Shown in pieces: positions 11,630-24,802 of a DNA stretch of 64,000 nt. Numbering within the stretch: the first letter of the stretch is position 1; each line of letters opens with the position of its first letter. The stretch spans positions 86,060,944 through 86,124,943 of the forward strand of contig CM068838.1 in NCBI GenBank assembly GCA_028554795.2. Direction: 5' to 3'. The notes beneath the pieces were generated by a model, which was not told the DNA's origin, ran no database searches, and worked only from the letters and a program-made list of their open reading frames with translations. The translations under genes and the position numbers were made by a program. The stretch comes from Sinohyriopsis cumingii. Taxonomy: Eukaryota; Mollusca; Bivalvia; Unionida; Unionidae.

Positions 11630-11782
11630 GCACGAGGCCCCCCAAGCCATATCCTTCTAGCCCGCAAAATGATTAGTGTTACAAGGTGTCATAAGAGATA
11701 ACAATGGTGGTGCGGGCCGTAGGCAACCTAATATGACCTCATGCAGCTCTCAGGGTGGTTTGGAGTTTGAGACCCCTGCTGT
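11630..11782 (-). mobile_element. Possible hAT-type MITE
   Basis: The minus strand starts CAGGGGTCTCAAACTCC and contains GCCCGCACCACC. This is the style of non-autonomous hAT elements in animals. The other end near 11,630-11,650 is not clear and no target duplication was identified. Confidence 0.35.
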
Positions 11783-12172
11783 AGATGATACCATTATCTT
11801 TAGAACATCATGAACATGTGTCCTTCAATGCTACTGCAGATGATTTCATTATGCCTAGAACATCATGAATAAGTGTGCCCTCAACTATGCTGTAGATGAT
11901 ATCATTATGCCTAGAACATCATGAACATGTGTGTCCTCAATGCTGCTGCAGATGATATCATTATGCCTAGAACATCATGAACATGTGTGCCCTCAATGAT
12001 ACTGCATATGATATCATTATGCCTAGAACATCATGAACGTGTGCCCTCAATGATACTGCAGATGATAGCATTATGCCTAGAACTTTATAAACATGTGTGC
12101 CCTCAGTGATACTGTAGATAATATCATTTATGCCTATAACATCATGAACATGTGTGCCCTCAATGTACATGT
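11783..12172. repeat. Minisatellite, ~56-bp unit, about 7 copies
   Basis: The unit reads roughly GATGATATCATTATGCCTAG, AACATCATGAACATGTG, TGCCCTCAATGATACTGCA. Copies vary by small indels (55-58 bp). It lies in the unit 7 B-C intron. Confidence 0.85.
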
Positions 12173-12552
12173 GCAATCTTTCCTGCATGTTTAGTAATGA
12201 AATACACATTTGTTTTAGAAAATATAAGCATTTCTAAATCTATATCCATAAAGGTGAAATAACATGTTTCTTTTTAACAACACTATATCCTAGCAACACT
12301 GAGATGTTTTTGTGGACCAGAGAAATCCCTTCCATAGGTCAACACTGAGTATGAATGAGACAATTAGTCTCATCAGTACATCATGCCATGATAATCTGAC
12401 TTGCAAACCTTGAACAAAAATCTAAATTTTTAACAATGAGAATGGTGCTGTCACCAATATAAATGTGATACCAATATGTCACCCATGTCTCTCTATGCTA
12501 ATACAGGCAAGAAAAAAATAAAAGTAAATATGCAAATATATGTTCAACTTAC

Positions 12553-12805
12553 TTTACTCGGACAACTCCAAACAGCCAGAAACTCTCTTGTGTTCCCCAT
12601 ACATAGTCAATCAGTGAAAGTGTCAAGCTTAATTTCTCAACACTGATGGTCATTTGATGGTTACATGGATCAATATGGAGAGAGGTTCGGAATGATGTTA
12701 GCATTTCAGCAGCAGTAAGGCAGCAGTCCACAGCAGTACAAGACTCAGACAGGCTGCAAATCATATTCTCTGGCAGAGAAGGGAGACTCACATTCTTGTT
12801 ACACA
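12553..12805 (-). CDS. Unit 7 exon B (internal exon)
   Basis: Acceptor TTTAATTCAG, then TG-TGT (CNKNVSLPSLPENMIC). SLSESCTAVDCCLTA holds b3 to b5 and HIDPCNHQMTISVEKL holds b6. DYVWGTQESFWLFGVVRV ends at donor AA|GTAAGT. The acceptor and first codons are the source sequence of the large minisatellite immediately upstream in the transcript. Confidence 0.92.
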
Positions 12806-15423
12806 CTGAATTAAATATAATACAGCACCATGACAACCTAGCCATGACTAGCTCTCTGGCAGGGAAGTGAGACTCAATTCGTCTTACACACTGAATTAAG
12901 TATGATACAGCATCATGACATCCTAGCCATGACTAGCTCTCTGGCAGGGAAGGGAGACTCGCATTCTTCTTACACACTGAATTGAATATATGACAGTACC
13001 ATGACATCCTGCCATGACTAGCTCTCTGGCAGGGAAGGGAGACTCACATTCTTCTTACACACTGAATTAAATATTATATAGCACCATGACATCCTAGCCA
13101 TGACTAGCTCTCTGGCAGGGAAGGGAGACTCACATTCTTCTTACACAATGACTTAAATATGACACAGCACCAAGACTGGCTCTTTGGCAGGGAAGAGAGA
13201 CTCACATTCTTCTCACTAAATTAAATATAATACAGCATTATGACATCCCAGCCATGACTAGCTTTCTGGCAGGGAAGGGAGACTCGCATTCTTCTTACAC
13301 ACTGAATTAAATATGACACAGCACCATGACTAGCTCTCTGGCAGGGAAGGGAGACTCACATTCTTCTTACACACTGAATTAAATATAATACACCACCATG
13401 ACATCCTAGCCATGACTAGCTCTCTGGCAGGGAAGGGTGACTCACATTCTTCTTACACACTGAATTAAATATGATACAGTATCATAACATCCTAGCCATG
13501 ACTAGCTCTCCGGCAGGGAAGGGAGACTCACATTCTTCTTACACACTGAATTAAATATGATACAGCATCATGACATCCTAGCCATGACTAGCTCTCTGGC
13601 AGGGAAGGGAGACTCACATTTTTCTTACACACTGAATTAAATATGATACAGCACCATGGCTAGCTCTCTGGCAGGGAACGGAGACTCATATTCTTCTTAC
13701 ACACTGAATTAAATATGATACAGCATCATGACATCCTAGCCATGACTAGCTCTCTGGCAGAGAAGGGAGACTCATATTCTTCTTACACATTGAATTGAAT
13801 ATATGACAGTGCCATGACATGCTAGCCATGACATGCTAGCCATGACTAGCTCTTTGGCAGGGAAGGGAGACTCACATTCTTACACACTGAATTTAAATAT
13901 GACACAGCACCATGACTAGCTCTCTGGCAGGGAAGGGAGACTCATATTCTTCTTACACACTGATTTAAATATGACACAGCACCATGACTAGCTCTCCGGC
14001 AGGGAAGGGAGACTCACATTCTTCTTACACACTAAATTAAATATAATACAGCATTATGACATCCCAGCCATGACTAGCTCTCTGGCTGGGAAGGGAGACT
14101 TGCATTCTTCTTACACAATGACTTAAATATGACACAGCACCATGACTAGCTCTCTGGCAGGGAAGAGTGATTTACATTCTTCTTACACAGTGAATTAAAT
14201 ATAATATAGCACCATAACATCCTAGCCATGACTAACTCTCTGGCAGGGAAGGGAGACTCACAGTCTTCTTACACACTGAATTAAATATAATACAGCACCA
14301 TGACATCCTAGCCACAACTAGCTCTCTGGCAGGGAAGGGAGACTCACATTCTTCTTACACACTGAATTAAATATGATACAGAATCGTAACATCCTAGCCA
14401 CGACTAGCTCTCTGGCAGGGAAGGCAGGCTCACATTCTTCTTACACACTGAATTAAATATGATACAGCACCATGACTAGCTCTCTTGCAGGGAATGGAGA
14501 CTCATATTCTTCTTACACACTGAATTAAATATGATACAGCATCATGACATCCTAACCATGACTAGCTCTCTGGCAGGGAAGGGAGACTCACATTCTTCTT
14601 ACACACTGAATTAAATATGATACAGCACCATGACTAGCTCTCTGGCAGGGAACAGAGACTCATATTCTTCTTCACACTGAATTAAATATGATACAGCATC
14701 ATGACATCCTAGCCATGACTAGCTCTCTGGCAGGGAAGGTAGACTCATATTCTTCTTACACACTGAATTGAATATATGACAGTGCCATGACATCCTAGCC
14801 ATGACTAGCTCTTTGTCAGAGAAGGGAGACTCACATTCTTCTTACACACTGAATTTAAATATGACACAGCACCATGACTAGCTCTCTGGCAGGGAAGGGA
14901 GACTCACATTCTTCTTACACACTGAATTAAATATGATACAGCGCCATGACTAGCTCTCTGGCAGGGAAGGGAGACTCACATTCTTCTTACACACTGAATT
15001 AAATATGATACAGCACCATAACTAGCTCTCTAGCAGGGAAGGGAGACTCATGTTCTTCTTACATACTGAATTAAATATGATACAGCATCATGACATCCTA
15101 GCCATGACTAGCTCTGGCAGGGAAGGGAGACTCACATTCTTCTTACACACTGAATTAAATATGATACAGCACCATGACTAGCTCTCTAGCTGGGAAGGGA
15201 GACTCATATTCTTCTTACACACTTAATTAAATATAATACGGCATCATAACATCCTAGCCACGACTAGCTCTCTGGCAGGGAAGGGAGACTCACATTCTTC
15301 TTACACACTGAATTAAATATGATACAGCACCATGACTAGCTCTCTAGCAGGGAAGGGAGACTCACATTCTTCTTACACACTGAATTAAATATAATACAGC
15401 ATCATAACATCATAACCATGACT
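12806..15423. repeat. Large minisatellite built from the unit 7 B-exon splice acceptor, about 32 copies
   Basis: Unit lengths are mainly about 86 bp and about 72 bp; the short form lacks the CATCCTAGCCATGA segment. On the minus strand each unit reads ATATTTAATTCAG, then TGTGTAAGAAGAATGTGAG, then TCTCCCTTCCCTGCCAGAG and AGCTAG. That is the acceptor plus the first codons of the real exon (C-K-K-N-V-S-L-P-S-L-P-E), closed by an in-frame TAG. The array lies in the intron just upstream of the real exon in the transcript. It therefore presents many copies of CAG acceptor, GTAAGA and GTGAGT motifs ahead of it. Confidence 0.93.
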
Positions 15424-15949
15424 TGCTCCTTTTTTATTTAAATTAGCAACATCTAAAATGCATAATTTTTTCTTGATTTACTGCTTATGTCAAAACCACA
15501 AATTGTAAGACTCAATGAACACAAATTTATCTATCATGAAGAACAGGACCAGCCTCCCCATCAGAGTTGCATTCACTAATTTAAATAATGACAAAAACTT
15601 CATTTTCTGCAAAACCACACAAAAAATTATCCATGAAAATAAAAAAATTTCCTTACAATATTAACATTCATAAATTTGCATTTTACCTAAAAAACTGGTC
15701 AGTGAAAGACAAAAACAGAAGCATCATACAAAGGTTGTTAGTGATGTTGTTTTAGTTTTTCATGGTTACCTATCTGCTAATGCCTCAACTACTCAAACCA
15801 AGCTAAGTCTAACTCTAAAAGACCATCTCAGAAAGCAGTCAATATTTTCCTGTAATTATACCAATTTCAATATGGTGTAGCAAAATATCATCTTCTGCTA
15901 TTGTCCACTTGGAAAACACACATCTGAGAAGTTCAGAAGTGTGATCTGA

Positions 15950-17400
15950 TGCAGGAAAGTTAACATTATGTTCAGCTAAAATGTTCGAAAAGTACACTTG
16001 GACCCTAAAAACCTCCAGTGCAGTTGAAGAAAAAAATGCAGTTCAAAATACCACGAAGGTCAATGGATCTTTGCTGTATCTACCAACATGACCTTTAATT
16101 CATTTTTGCTATGAGCAATACTAAAATCGACATGAAATTATGCCCAAAGCATGCAACTGTCTTTCCTGCTTTTCTTCCAAACACAGCCAAGAATATGAAT
16201 ATTCCATTTAATATCTCTGTGCTGTTTATTTTAAAGGCTTTAAGAGGTTGTTATACTTTTCACCTTCAACAAAATTTCAAGTGGTTGGTTGTCCCTTTCA
16301 CCTTCAACTAAATTTCAAAGGGCTGGTTGTCCCTTTCATCTTCAACTAAATTTCAAGGGGCTGAATGTTCCTTTCACCTTCAACTAAATTTGAAGGGGCT
16401 GGTTGTCCCTTTCACCTTCAACAAGATCTCAAGGGGCTGGTTGTCCCTTTCACCTTCAACTAAATTTCAAGGGGCTGATTGTTCCTTTCACCTTCAACTA
16501 AATTTCAAAGGGCTGGTTGTCCCTTTCACCTTCAACAAGATCTCTCAAGGGGCTGATTCTCCCTTTCACCTTCAACAAGATTTCAAGGAGCTGATTGTCC
16601 CTTTCACCGTCAACTAAATTTCAAGGGGGTGATTGCTCCTTTCACCTTCAACTAAATTTCAAAGGGCTGATTGTTCCTTTCACCTTCAACGAAATTTCAA
16701 AGGGCTGATTGTTCCTTTCATCTTCAACTAAATTTCAAGGGGCTGATTGTTCTTTCACTTTTAACAAGATTTCAAGGAGCTGATTGTCTCTTTTGCCTTC
16801 AACATTGTTTTAAATTTTTAGACATTTCTATGCAATGCTATAACATAAAAGCATGATCATTCAGGCATTTTGCATGACAATTATGGCAGATAAACCATCT
16901 AGGGTACTCCTGCAAAGTTAGTCTGGTTTCCTGACCAGATCCACTAAATTTAATATTAAAGCATGAATCCAGACCAAACCTGGATAAGCCAATAGCTGGA
17001 TTTGACAATAATCATGTTTTCATTACATTATTTTGGAAGTTCATAATTTTTGGGTCAGTTTAGTAGGATTAAATTCAAACTGTAACAGCTTGCAGGTCTG
17101 CTAAGCCACAGACTGAACAACAATCCATCTACTATATAACACATCCCATCAAAGACATATCCATTTTATTAATACAGATAAAAGTGTCGCTTTCTGAAAA
17201 ACCACACAAATCCATGAAAATATGATTCACAAATATTAAGATCTTAAAACTGGCATGGCACTTAAACAGACTGGTCAAAAAAAGGCCAAAGACTGAAAAA
17301 CAAGTATGTTCAACTCAAACTGCACAAAAAAGCTCGCACAATCTCCAATTACACAATCTGCAGATATTTCAATTCTTCTTATAAAGCTTGTAATTGTTGA
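15950..17400. repeat. Dispersed element A, copy 1, containing a minisatellite
   Basis: Shares landmarks in order with 38160-38690: TTATGTTCA(G/A)CTAAAA, AGTGCACG/AGTACAC, a CAACATGACC/CAACTTGACAT region, AATATTCC, CCTTTCA(C/T)CTT, and GTTAGTCTGGTT followed by the CTGACTAA/CTGACCAG region. Here the CCTTTCACCTT part has expanded into a 38-bp tandem array. The element type is unknown; I see no coding capacity. Confidence 0.5.
16250..16812. repeat. Minisatellite, ~38-40-bp unit, about 15 copies
   Basis: The unit reads CTTTCACCTTCAACTAAATT then TCAAGGGGCTGATTGTTC. The open frames through it reflect the repeat period, not a gene. Confidence 0.9.
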
Positions 17401-17829
17401 TCATTTTCTTTGACACTTTGGTTTTAATTTACATACCTTGAGGTAGTAATGGTTCCTTATTTTAATCTGCTCTTTTAAACATTTAGATTTTCTTCAAAGC
17501 AAAAACAAGGTCATACAAGGTCAGACAAGGTCAAAAAACGTCAGACCTTAAAATATGTCTTTAGCTCCTACTTTATTATTTTTCAGAAAAAAACATAACG
17601 AAAGCACCTTAATAAAAAGTATGCATGTACATATGTAATGCCAAATCAGCACAATCCTTAGTTCTATAAATATAAAACAAACAATTGTGATAAACTTTAG
17701 AGAGATAAACCTTTACAAACAACAGTAAAACTGTCCCCCTTCAAGATAAAAGGCAAAAAACACAGAAATGTAAATATATAGAGGTTACACACGTCTCTAA
17801 AAGGGACTTATGTTCCAGCCATCTAGAAG

Positions 17830-20095
17830 AAGTGGTAACAACATGATTTTTTTTTTAAAGACCATTGTGGCAATCATAATAGAGGTTGGATTGGCACCAT
17901 TTTCATCTTTTGACCTACTTAACAATATAAGAAGTCTTTTCAGTGAAAACCCAACATTGACATGACCATTCATTCAGGAGAAATAGTGATAATATTTTCA
18001 AGATGGCTACCATGACAGGCAAGCTGAACGCCTGAATGGTAACAGTAGGACCCCATCTAAACATCATAAGTCTTCTGGTGAAAACCCCATGGCAATATTA
18101 CTTTTCATTCAGGATGGTTAGTATTTACAAGATCTTTACGATGTCCACTGTGGCAGCCATACCAGACATCAGATTGGCACCATTTTCATTAGGACCACTA
18201 ACATCATAAGAAGTCTTCAGGTGAAAACCCAAGGCAGTATTACATTTGTTCAGGGGAAGTAACCATAACAATATTTTCAAGATGGATACCATGGTGGCCA
18301 TATAGTGGACTCCAGATCAGCCCCATTTATGACCATCCAATCTGAAGGAGTAGGGATAACAAGATTTTCCTGATGGCTACTCTGAGGTCAAATTTCCCTC
18401 ACATCAGCACCATTTTCATTTAGGACAAAGAAGAATCACACAAAGTCTTCTGGTGAATATCCCATATCAATATGAATTTCCATTCCGAAGGAGTAGCAAT
18501 AACAAGGTTTTCATGATGGCCACTGTGGTGGCCACATTCAGTGTTACATGTACATAGAAATCCTAATGGCACTGTGTCCCCACACCCTTGAAATCTGTTG
18601 GACACACAACAAGTTAGTGAGATAAAGGATAATAATAATACATAATGCACTAATAGTACTACAAAAATGAGAAAATCTTATTTGCAGTGACAGTTTTGCC
18701 ACCTTAACTTTGTTGTCAGATCTGTAATATATTTTTCTTGGACACTTACTTTATTGCAATAGACGTTTTATCATAGGCTTCAATCACTGATGGAAAACAT
18801 TAACATGTTTGAAGTAAGATGCATCAGGGAATTTTAGTTGCACCAGGGAATTTTAGCTGCACCAGGGAATTTCAGTTCCACCAGGGAATTTTCCATTCCA
18901 GATCATGCTCTCATTTATTTTTAGTGTACACTCATACCTACCAGCATTTATTATAATAAATACCCATACTTTCTGAACCAAAAATGCATTAATTGACAAC
19001 AATTTGTGTATTTGCATAAATTTAGTCTTTGTCATTACTTCAAGATCAAAAAACATTAAATCTTCCTTACTATATTGATATTAACCTTGCAAATATGTTA
19101 CAATAACAACAGCAAACACTTTACACTGAAACTTAGCCCTCTACCATGAACCTTGAATATTTTCAGTCCCAGATACATTGTTTTAAAACAGATATTTATT
19201 GCCATCTTCCAGCTTTTATCATCCTGTATGCCTGGCCATGGCAAAGCACCAACAGACTGAGACATGAATGGACATCCAGTAATGAAATGCCATAAGAGCA
19301 GTAGTGATAACAAGATTCTCTCCATGCCATCGTTGTGGTCTTGCTGGACATTAGATAAACACCATTTTCCAACTGGACCAACCAAACATCAAAATTGGCA
19401 CCATTTTCATCTACAACGAATTAGACATCCTAAGATGTCTTTAAGTGAGAACCCTTTCCCTTGTTGACATGGCCATCCATTCAGTATGAGTAGCAATAAT
19501 ATTTTCAAGATGGCCACTTTGGTGGCCATATTATATATCAGATCAGCTCAGAACTATTTTCATTAAGTACCAAGTAGATATCATATGAAGTCTTCAGGAT
19601 GTAAGTCCATGTCAGCATGACTTTATTTTCAGAAAGAGAAGGTTTTCAAGATGTCCATTGTGTCAGCCAAATATCAGATCTGTCTCATTTTCATTTAGGG
19701 GCAAGGAGTCTTTTAGTAAAAACCCAATGCTGATAAGACCATCCATTCATGGGATATAGTGATAAAAAGGTTTTAAAGATTGCCACAGTGGTGGTCATAT
19801 TGGAGTTCAGATCAGCACCATTTTTTTTGGTGGACTAACTAGACATCATAGGAAGTCTTCTGGTCAAAACTATATGACAATATGAAGGTCAATTCAGGAG
19901 GAGTAGCAATAACAAGATTTCCAAGATGGACACTGTGGAAGCCATATTCAATATTGATCTTCCCCATTTTTCTTTACAACCAACTAGGCATTATAATAAG
20001 TCTTTTAGTGAAAATCCTATTTTGATATAACCATCCACTCAGGAGGATTAGTATTAACAAGATTTTCAAGATGGCCACTGTGATGCAGAGATGCT
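17830..20095. repeat. Degenerate tandem cluster, ~140-190-bp unit, about 12 copies
   Basis: Recurring landmarks are AACAAGATTTTCAAGATGGC, CACTGTGGTGGCCATATT, CAGATCAGCACCATTTTCAT, AAGTCTTCTGGTGAAAA(C)CC and GACCATCCATTCAGGAGG. The cluster is broken by unrelated sequence at about 18.7-19.2 kb. Isolated members lie at 5.05 kb and 21.5 kb, so it is a dispersed family that has also amplified locally. Confidence 0.75.
18828..18897. repeat. Short tandem repeat, ~22-bp unit
   Basis: Four copies of a CACCAGGGAATTTTAG-type unit, inside the gap of the larger cluster. Confidence 0.75.
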
Positions 20096-21748
20096 GTCAG
20101 CATTTTATCTAAAAGGGGGCTCCCCCATTACCCAAAAAATAAGGGGGGCAGTATAACAAAAATGTGAGGGAGGAGAAAAAGACCAAAGTTCACTATTTAC
20201 CTAACACTTCAGTATCCATCACTCTTCCTGCTCCACTCTGATTGAGCCCAATTGAAAACAAAATCTATAAAAGATGTCGCCTCAAGTTGTATAAGCATTA
20301 ATCTGTTGTTTTTGAGATTAATCTGTTCCTCACCTTACGATAAATACTGTTCTGTGCCAAGAACCCCTTTTACAGTCTACTGTATGAAGGAGCATATAAA
20401 TAGCTAGCTTAGCCAAGTAGATCAAGTCTGAAAACTCTTCTTTATGGTTGTTATGTACAATTTTCCACATCTCACAGGTATTGTCTTTGAGACAATTCTG
20501 CTCCAAAATTAGATTTTTATAACATAAATTCTGCTAAAGGTCACTATTTTTAAATTAGCACTTTACTGACTCCTATGCCAGATTTACTGTTCTATAAAGC
20601 TGTATCAGGGTTTTAAGTCCACTAATACCATAGTCTACTTGTTCAGACATAAGTATTTTGTTCAAATAAATATCTTTGCTTCTTAATTTCATTTTCTGAT
20701 TCTTATTTATTAAATTTATCTTAACCCTTAGGCCAGCACTGTATGGATTTGTAGCACAAAATCCCACAGGACTAAATTGTGACTAGAAGAGAAGCAAACA
20801 TTTACATTCTACTTTTAAGATGTCTGTATTTTACATCAGCCTGTTAGTCTGCCTTTTCCACATTTAATTTTCAAAATACCACTAAAATGAGTGGTCAGTT
20901 GGCATGCCATCTGTTTTTCTTTCCATGCAGCATGTACATAATACCCATATTTAACAATATTTTTGGATTCAAAATCACTCAATGATATTTCCATTAATAT
21001 ATTTTCCCAGCTCCAATAATCTGATCTACTTTCATAACTTTATCATCAGCCAGCATTTGTCAATTGGAATTGTTCTTGAAAGATAAACCATACTGGAAAT
21101 CAGCCATTTTGGGTTTTCTAGGTAGACCATATTATAAATGTCCATTTGTAAAACTTCACAAGATGCAAGGTTCAAACTATGAGAGAATGCTTGTTCCAGG
21201 GCCAAACATGCCAAAATCAGATTCAGTTGAACAACCAACCATGCAAGCTGAAGAACCCAGATACGTAAACAGTTACAAAAAGGACATATTGTGGCATTTC
21301 TATGATATTTCTACTTGCGTGACTTGTGTCACAACAAGCATTTAAAGGGTGAATGGCTGTATAAAATTGTATACTGCATAGAATACATTTTCAAGTATGA
21401 TTTTAAACTAATTTGCAGAAGTTCTCACACATCAATGGTCCCCAAGTGTATGAATTTGCACGATTCATGCAAATGCACACCCTGACAGGATCTTTGGTGG
21501 TGGCCATATTGGTTGTCCACTTTGACTGAGGCCAACTATACTTCATCTAAGTAGTTTAGAAGCAGTACCGATAACAATCTTGTGCAGATAATCGACCATC
21601 TCATAAGCTCTTTGTCCAAGACTAGTTGAGTTAATCAATAGGAAGATACTTTTTAAAATAAAGTAAATACTTTCTCTCACAAGATAAAAGTTCTTAACAA
21701 AAATGATCAAAATTTCTTGTATAAGATTAAGTTTCAATATGACAGCAC

Positions 21749-21919
21749 CTTGAGACCAATTGTCTTGATTGATTTCGCCAAATGTAGTGGTATCTTCAGG
21801 ACATGGGGTACTGAGAAGATAACTAGAGAGCCCTAGTTCATTCAGGAGATTTCTTCTCAGTGACTCTGTCAACTTGCCTCCTGCAACATTGTTTGCCAGC
21901 CAGGTTGAGAGTGAGAAGC
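21749..21919 (-). CDS. Unit 7 exon A (internal exon)
   Basis: Acceptor TTTTTCAG, then GFSLSTWLANNVAG. LLNELGLSSYLLSTPC carries the A cysteine. QDNWSQG ends at donor G|GTGCTG, a poor 5' splice site. The intron that follows is the longest in the window, about 8.9 kb, and is largely minisatellite. Confidence 0.85.
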
Positions 21920-24160
21920 CTGAAAAATATGAAAATAACATAGATCTTCTGAAAAAAAACCATTGTGCCTTTACTGATAGCATTTCTTTGCAATGTTGTG
22001 AGGTTTATGAAACTTATATGTTCCGTGGTCTCATGTGAGATCGGTGCATTTGACCCCACAAATCTACACTATACAATTAAGTTATTTACACATGTAGAGC
22101 TGTAAAAAAATTACTTGAATTTCATAAATAAAACAGATGTTTTAAAAACAAAACAATTACTTAGCTTGTCATATTTCAACACTACCCCTCCTTGCCCTGC
22201 CCACCCACCCCCCAATAGCCATCACCACATGGGCATTAAATAAAAAACACACACATTTCTGTACTTAAAATCCATTGGAAACTGGAATACAGGATTAACT
22301 CTACATTATCCATGCAATAAATGCCTAGTTTTATTTGTTTAAAAAGTTAAATTGTTATCTTTGCCACATACTGACTTCAAATATGTTTAACTAGTGAGTA
22401 AAGATAAGTACTGTGAATGTTGAGAGAGAGAAGGAGAGTACAAAATACTCCTTTACATTCTTGTTTATTTTCTTACAAGGCATGTATTAAACATTCTTTT
22501 TCTAAAATCTATATTTTGCATAAGTCAAAAAGTAGGAAGACTGGTGAGAAAGAAAAGTTCCTGAAGCCCAAATCTGTGACATGGACGCTTGGTTCAGTCT
22601 TTTGATCGGAGATACAAGCACCAAATAATAATATGGTAACTCAATGGAATCCATAGAAATGTGTTCTTCCTGCACAAGTCATTTAGTTGTTTTGGTCAAT
22701 GACAGCAATGTCTGAGAAATCCTGGAAGTGGAAAGGCCATGGAGAAATCTCCCACTATATTATCTACTGACAGTGTGTTTGGATGAAGGCTCAGAACTTC
22801 TGCATATAATGACTCCAGTCTCAAGTGCTTTTCCTTGCCTTTCAACTGTTTTCACACAACTATCAACGAAGTCTATTCTGACCAACATAAACAACTGATG
22901 CAAGGATTATATGATATATGTATATTTAGTAAACCCCAAAACACCTCTCGAGTGTTCACTGAGATCATGAACTTTGTACATACGGTGTGCATGATCTATA
23001 AGTAAATATAATTAAATAACATAATATTGACCTCTCAAGATGGAAGGTTACTATTTTCAGATAAATCCTGTGGATTCTGGGAAGTGCACCAAAACAGTGT
23101 AGCATCTTTCAATCAACAGCCTAAACTTCTTTGTCTTTTGTAGGACAACTACATTTGGAATGGAGTGGAATTCCTAATGGTATTGTTGTTATATCATGTG
23201 TTCAATGGAGACATAAAATAAATTACACAATGAATTTATTTCAGTACCATAAATGTGCAAGATGAAAACATTTCTTTTGAAGATGAGGAAATGTGTTAAA
23301 ACAAACTATTTTTTTACAGCCTAAAGGAAAAGCTTTGTATAATGGATCAATTTATGTTTAGTTTGTTTTGAATAAAATTACACTATTTTCTTTTTGCTTT
23401 ATATAATCAAATTAAATATTAATTTATTTTGAAAAAATGAAATAATATTTGGATCTTTGCTAAGAACTGGTGGAATGCTAGTAAAATTGGAATAAAAATT
23501 TGTATTTGACCTGTACCAGATAAAGTTGATGAAGTTCTAATCTATCTCAAGTTTTCGACATTTTACTTTAATAATTACTAGTGTCAACTGTACTTTATAT
23601 GTCCACTCCATGTTAATAGTCCTCTAAATAGATAACTGAAATTTTTGTGCAGAAACAGTTTTCTTCTTTCTGTTACGGTGACCATGACCTTTTACCTTTA
23701 GAATCCAAAATCAATATGGTTCTTCTCCATTCCATGTTTTTAGGTTCAATTCCCATTTTCTATGGTGCATCATTGTAGTTTATTTTCCTTTGAACAATAT
23801 AACCTTCATGATGTGTTGTACTTCCATAAGCATCTGATTCAAAGACTGCAATAATTTTATACAATTTTCACAACTGGTAAGAAATTACAAACACAATAAA
23901 AATTAATGTGAAATCTCTTTTAGCAGACACCTCTACATAAAGAACACCTGGTCATGAAAGATAATAATTTTCAAGCAACTTTCTGAGCATCAACTTCATC
24001 TTCAATGTCTGTCAAAAGGATATCTGACAGACGGACAGAGAATCTGTAATACAAGACCAAATCTGTACTTCTTTTAATGCCAATTATAGAAATATTCCAT
24101 CATACTTTTTTTGATTTTTTTTAAATATCTCCCAGCTGTATAATTTAAATTCACAGTTAC
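21920..24160. other. Unit 6-7 intron without recognised content
   Basis: AT-rich sequence; no exon, SINE or tandem repeat recognised. Short C-rich run near 22,200. Confidence 0.45.
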
Positions 24161-24321
24161 CTGGTGTGATGAAATCTGTTTTCCAGTTACATGGTGTCTT
24201 TGGTAGTTTGTTGTTGCGCAACACCACTTCTTGAACTTGGCAGATACTAGGTTCGGTGCATACACTAATGTTCAGGCTGACAATGAATACACTCTCTGCC
24301 TTCAGGTCATCAATGATGAAG
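24161..24321 (-). CDS. Unit 6 exon C (internal exon)
   Basis: Acceptor ACTTACAG, then FIIDDLKAESVFIV. SVCTEPSICQVQ holds c1 and c2, and NKLPKTPCNWKTDFITPG holds c3. Donor G|GTAACT, phase 1, 161 nt. Confidence 0.9.
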
Positions 24322-24802
24322 CTGTAAGTTAAAAAAGGATGTTTAACATGAATACTTAGTGCAAGTGCAATTATTCAGATGTATAATTTTTGCAAGTCAA
24401 AAAAGTTTAGCATCCATCCAATACAAAATACACAAACTCTGTAAAGTATCTATGGTCACACTGTTATGTGATATTAACAATTTTACGCTAAAAATACCTA
24501 CAGCCCAGTGGATGAGATGAGTGGTCCAGAAGAAAGAGCACTGAATCATAGGACTGAATCCATGCATTACTGAACAAGAGTCCCAAGTGGACCTGGCATC
24601 TCTCACAGGAGAAGTAACATACGTCAACTTGTGAATGTAAATTCAAATTCATTTAAACTAAAGAAGTTAAAGACAAGGTTGGTGTCCATGGTTGCTACAT
24701 TGTTTCTTAAGGTTGGTGAATTTTTTTCTTGACCACATATACAGGATCACTTTCTTGGCATAAAAAGGACAAAGTATTAATGCAACCAGCCTTCTCCTCT
24801 GG

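Noticed and set aside
12806..15423. CRISPR-like array of regularly spaced repeats
   Set aside because: Units are contiguous with no unique spacers, in a eukaryotic intron, and derive from a neighbouring exon.
16327..16856. Open frames with repeated FTFN/FHLQ peptides
   Set aside because: Products of a 38-40-bp minisatellite; frame changes with small length differences.
21064..21345. 93-codon plus-strand open frame as a gene
   Set aside because: No recognisable domain, no supporting splice pattern, and intron of the minus-strand gene; treated as chance.
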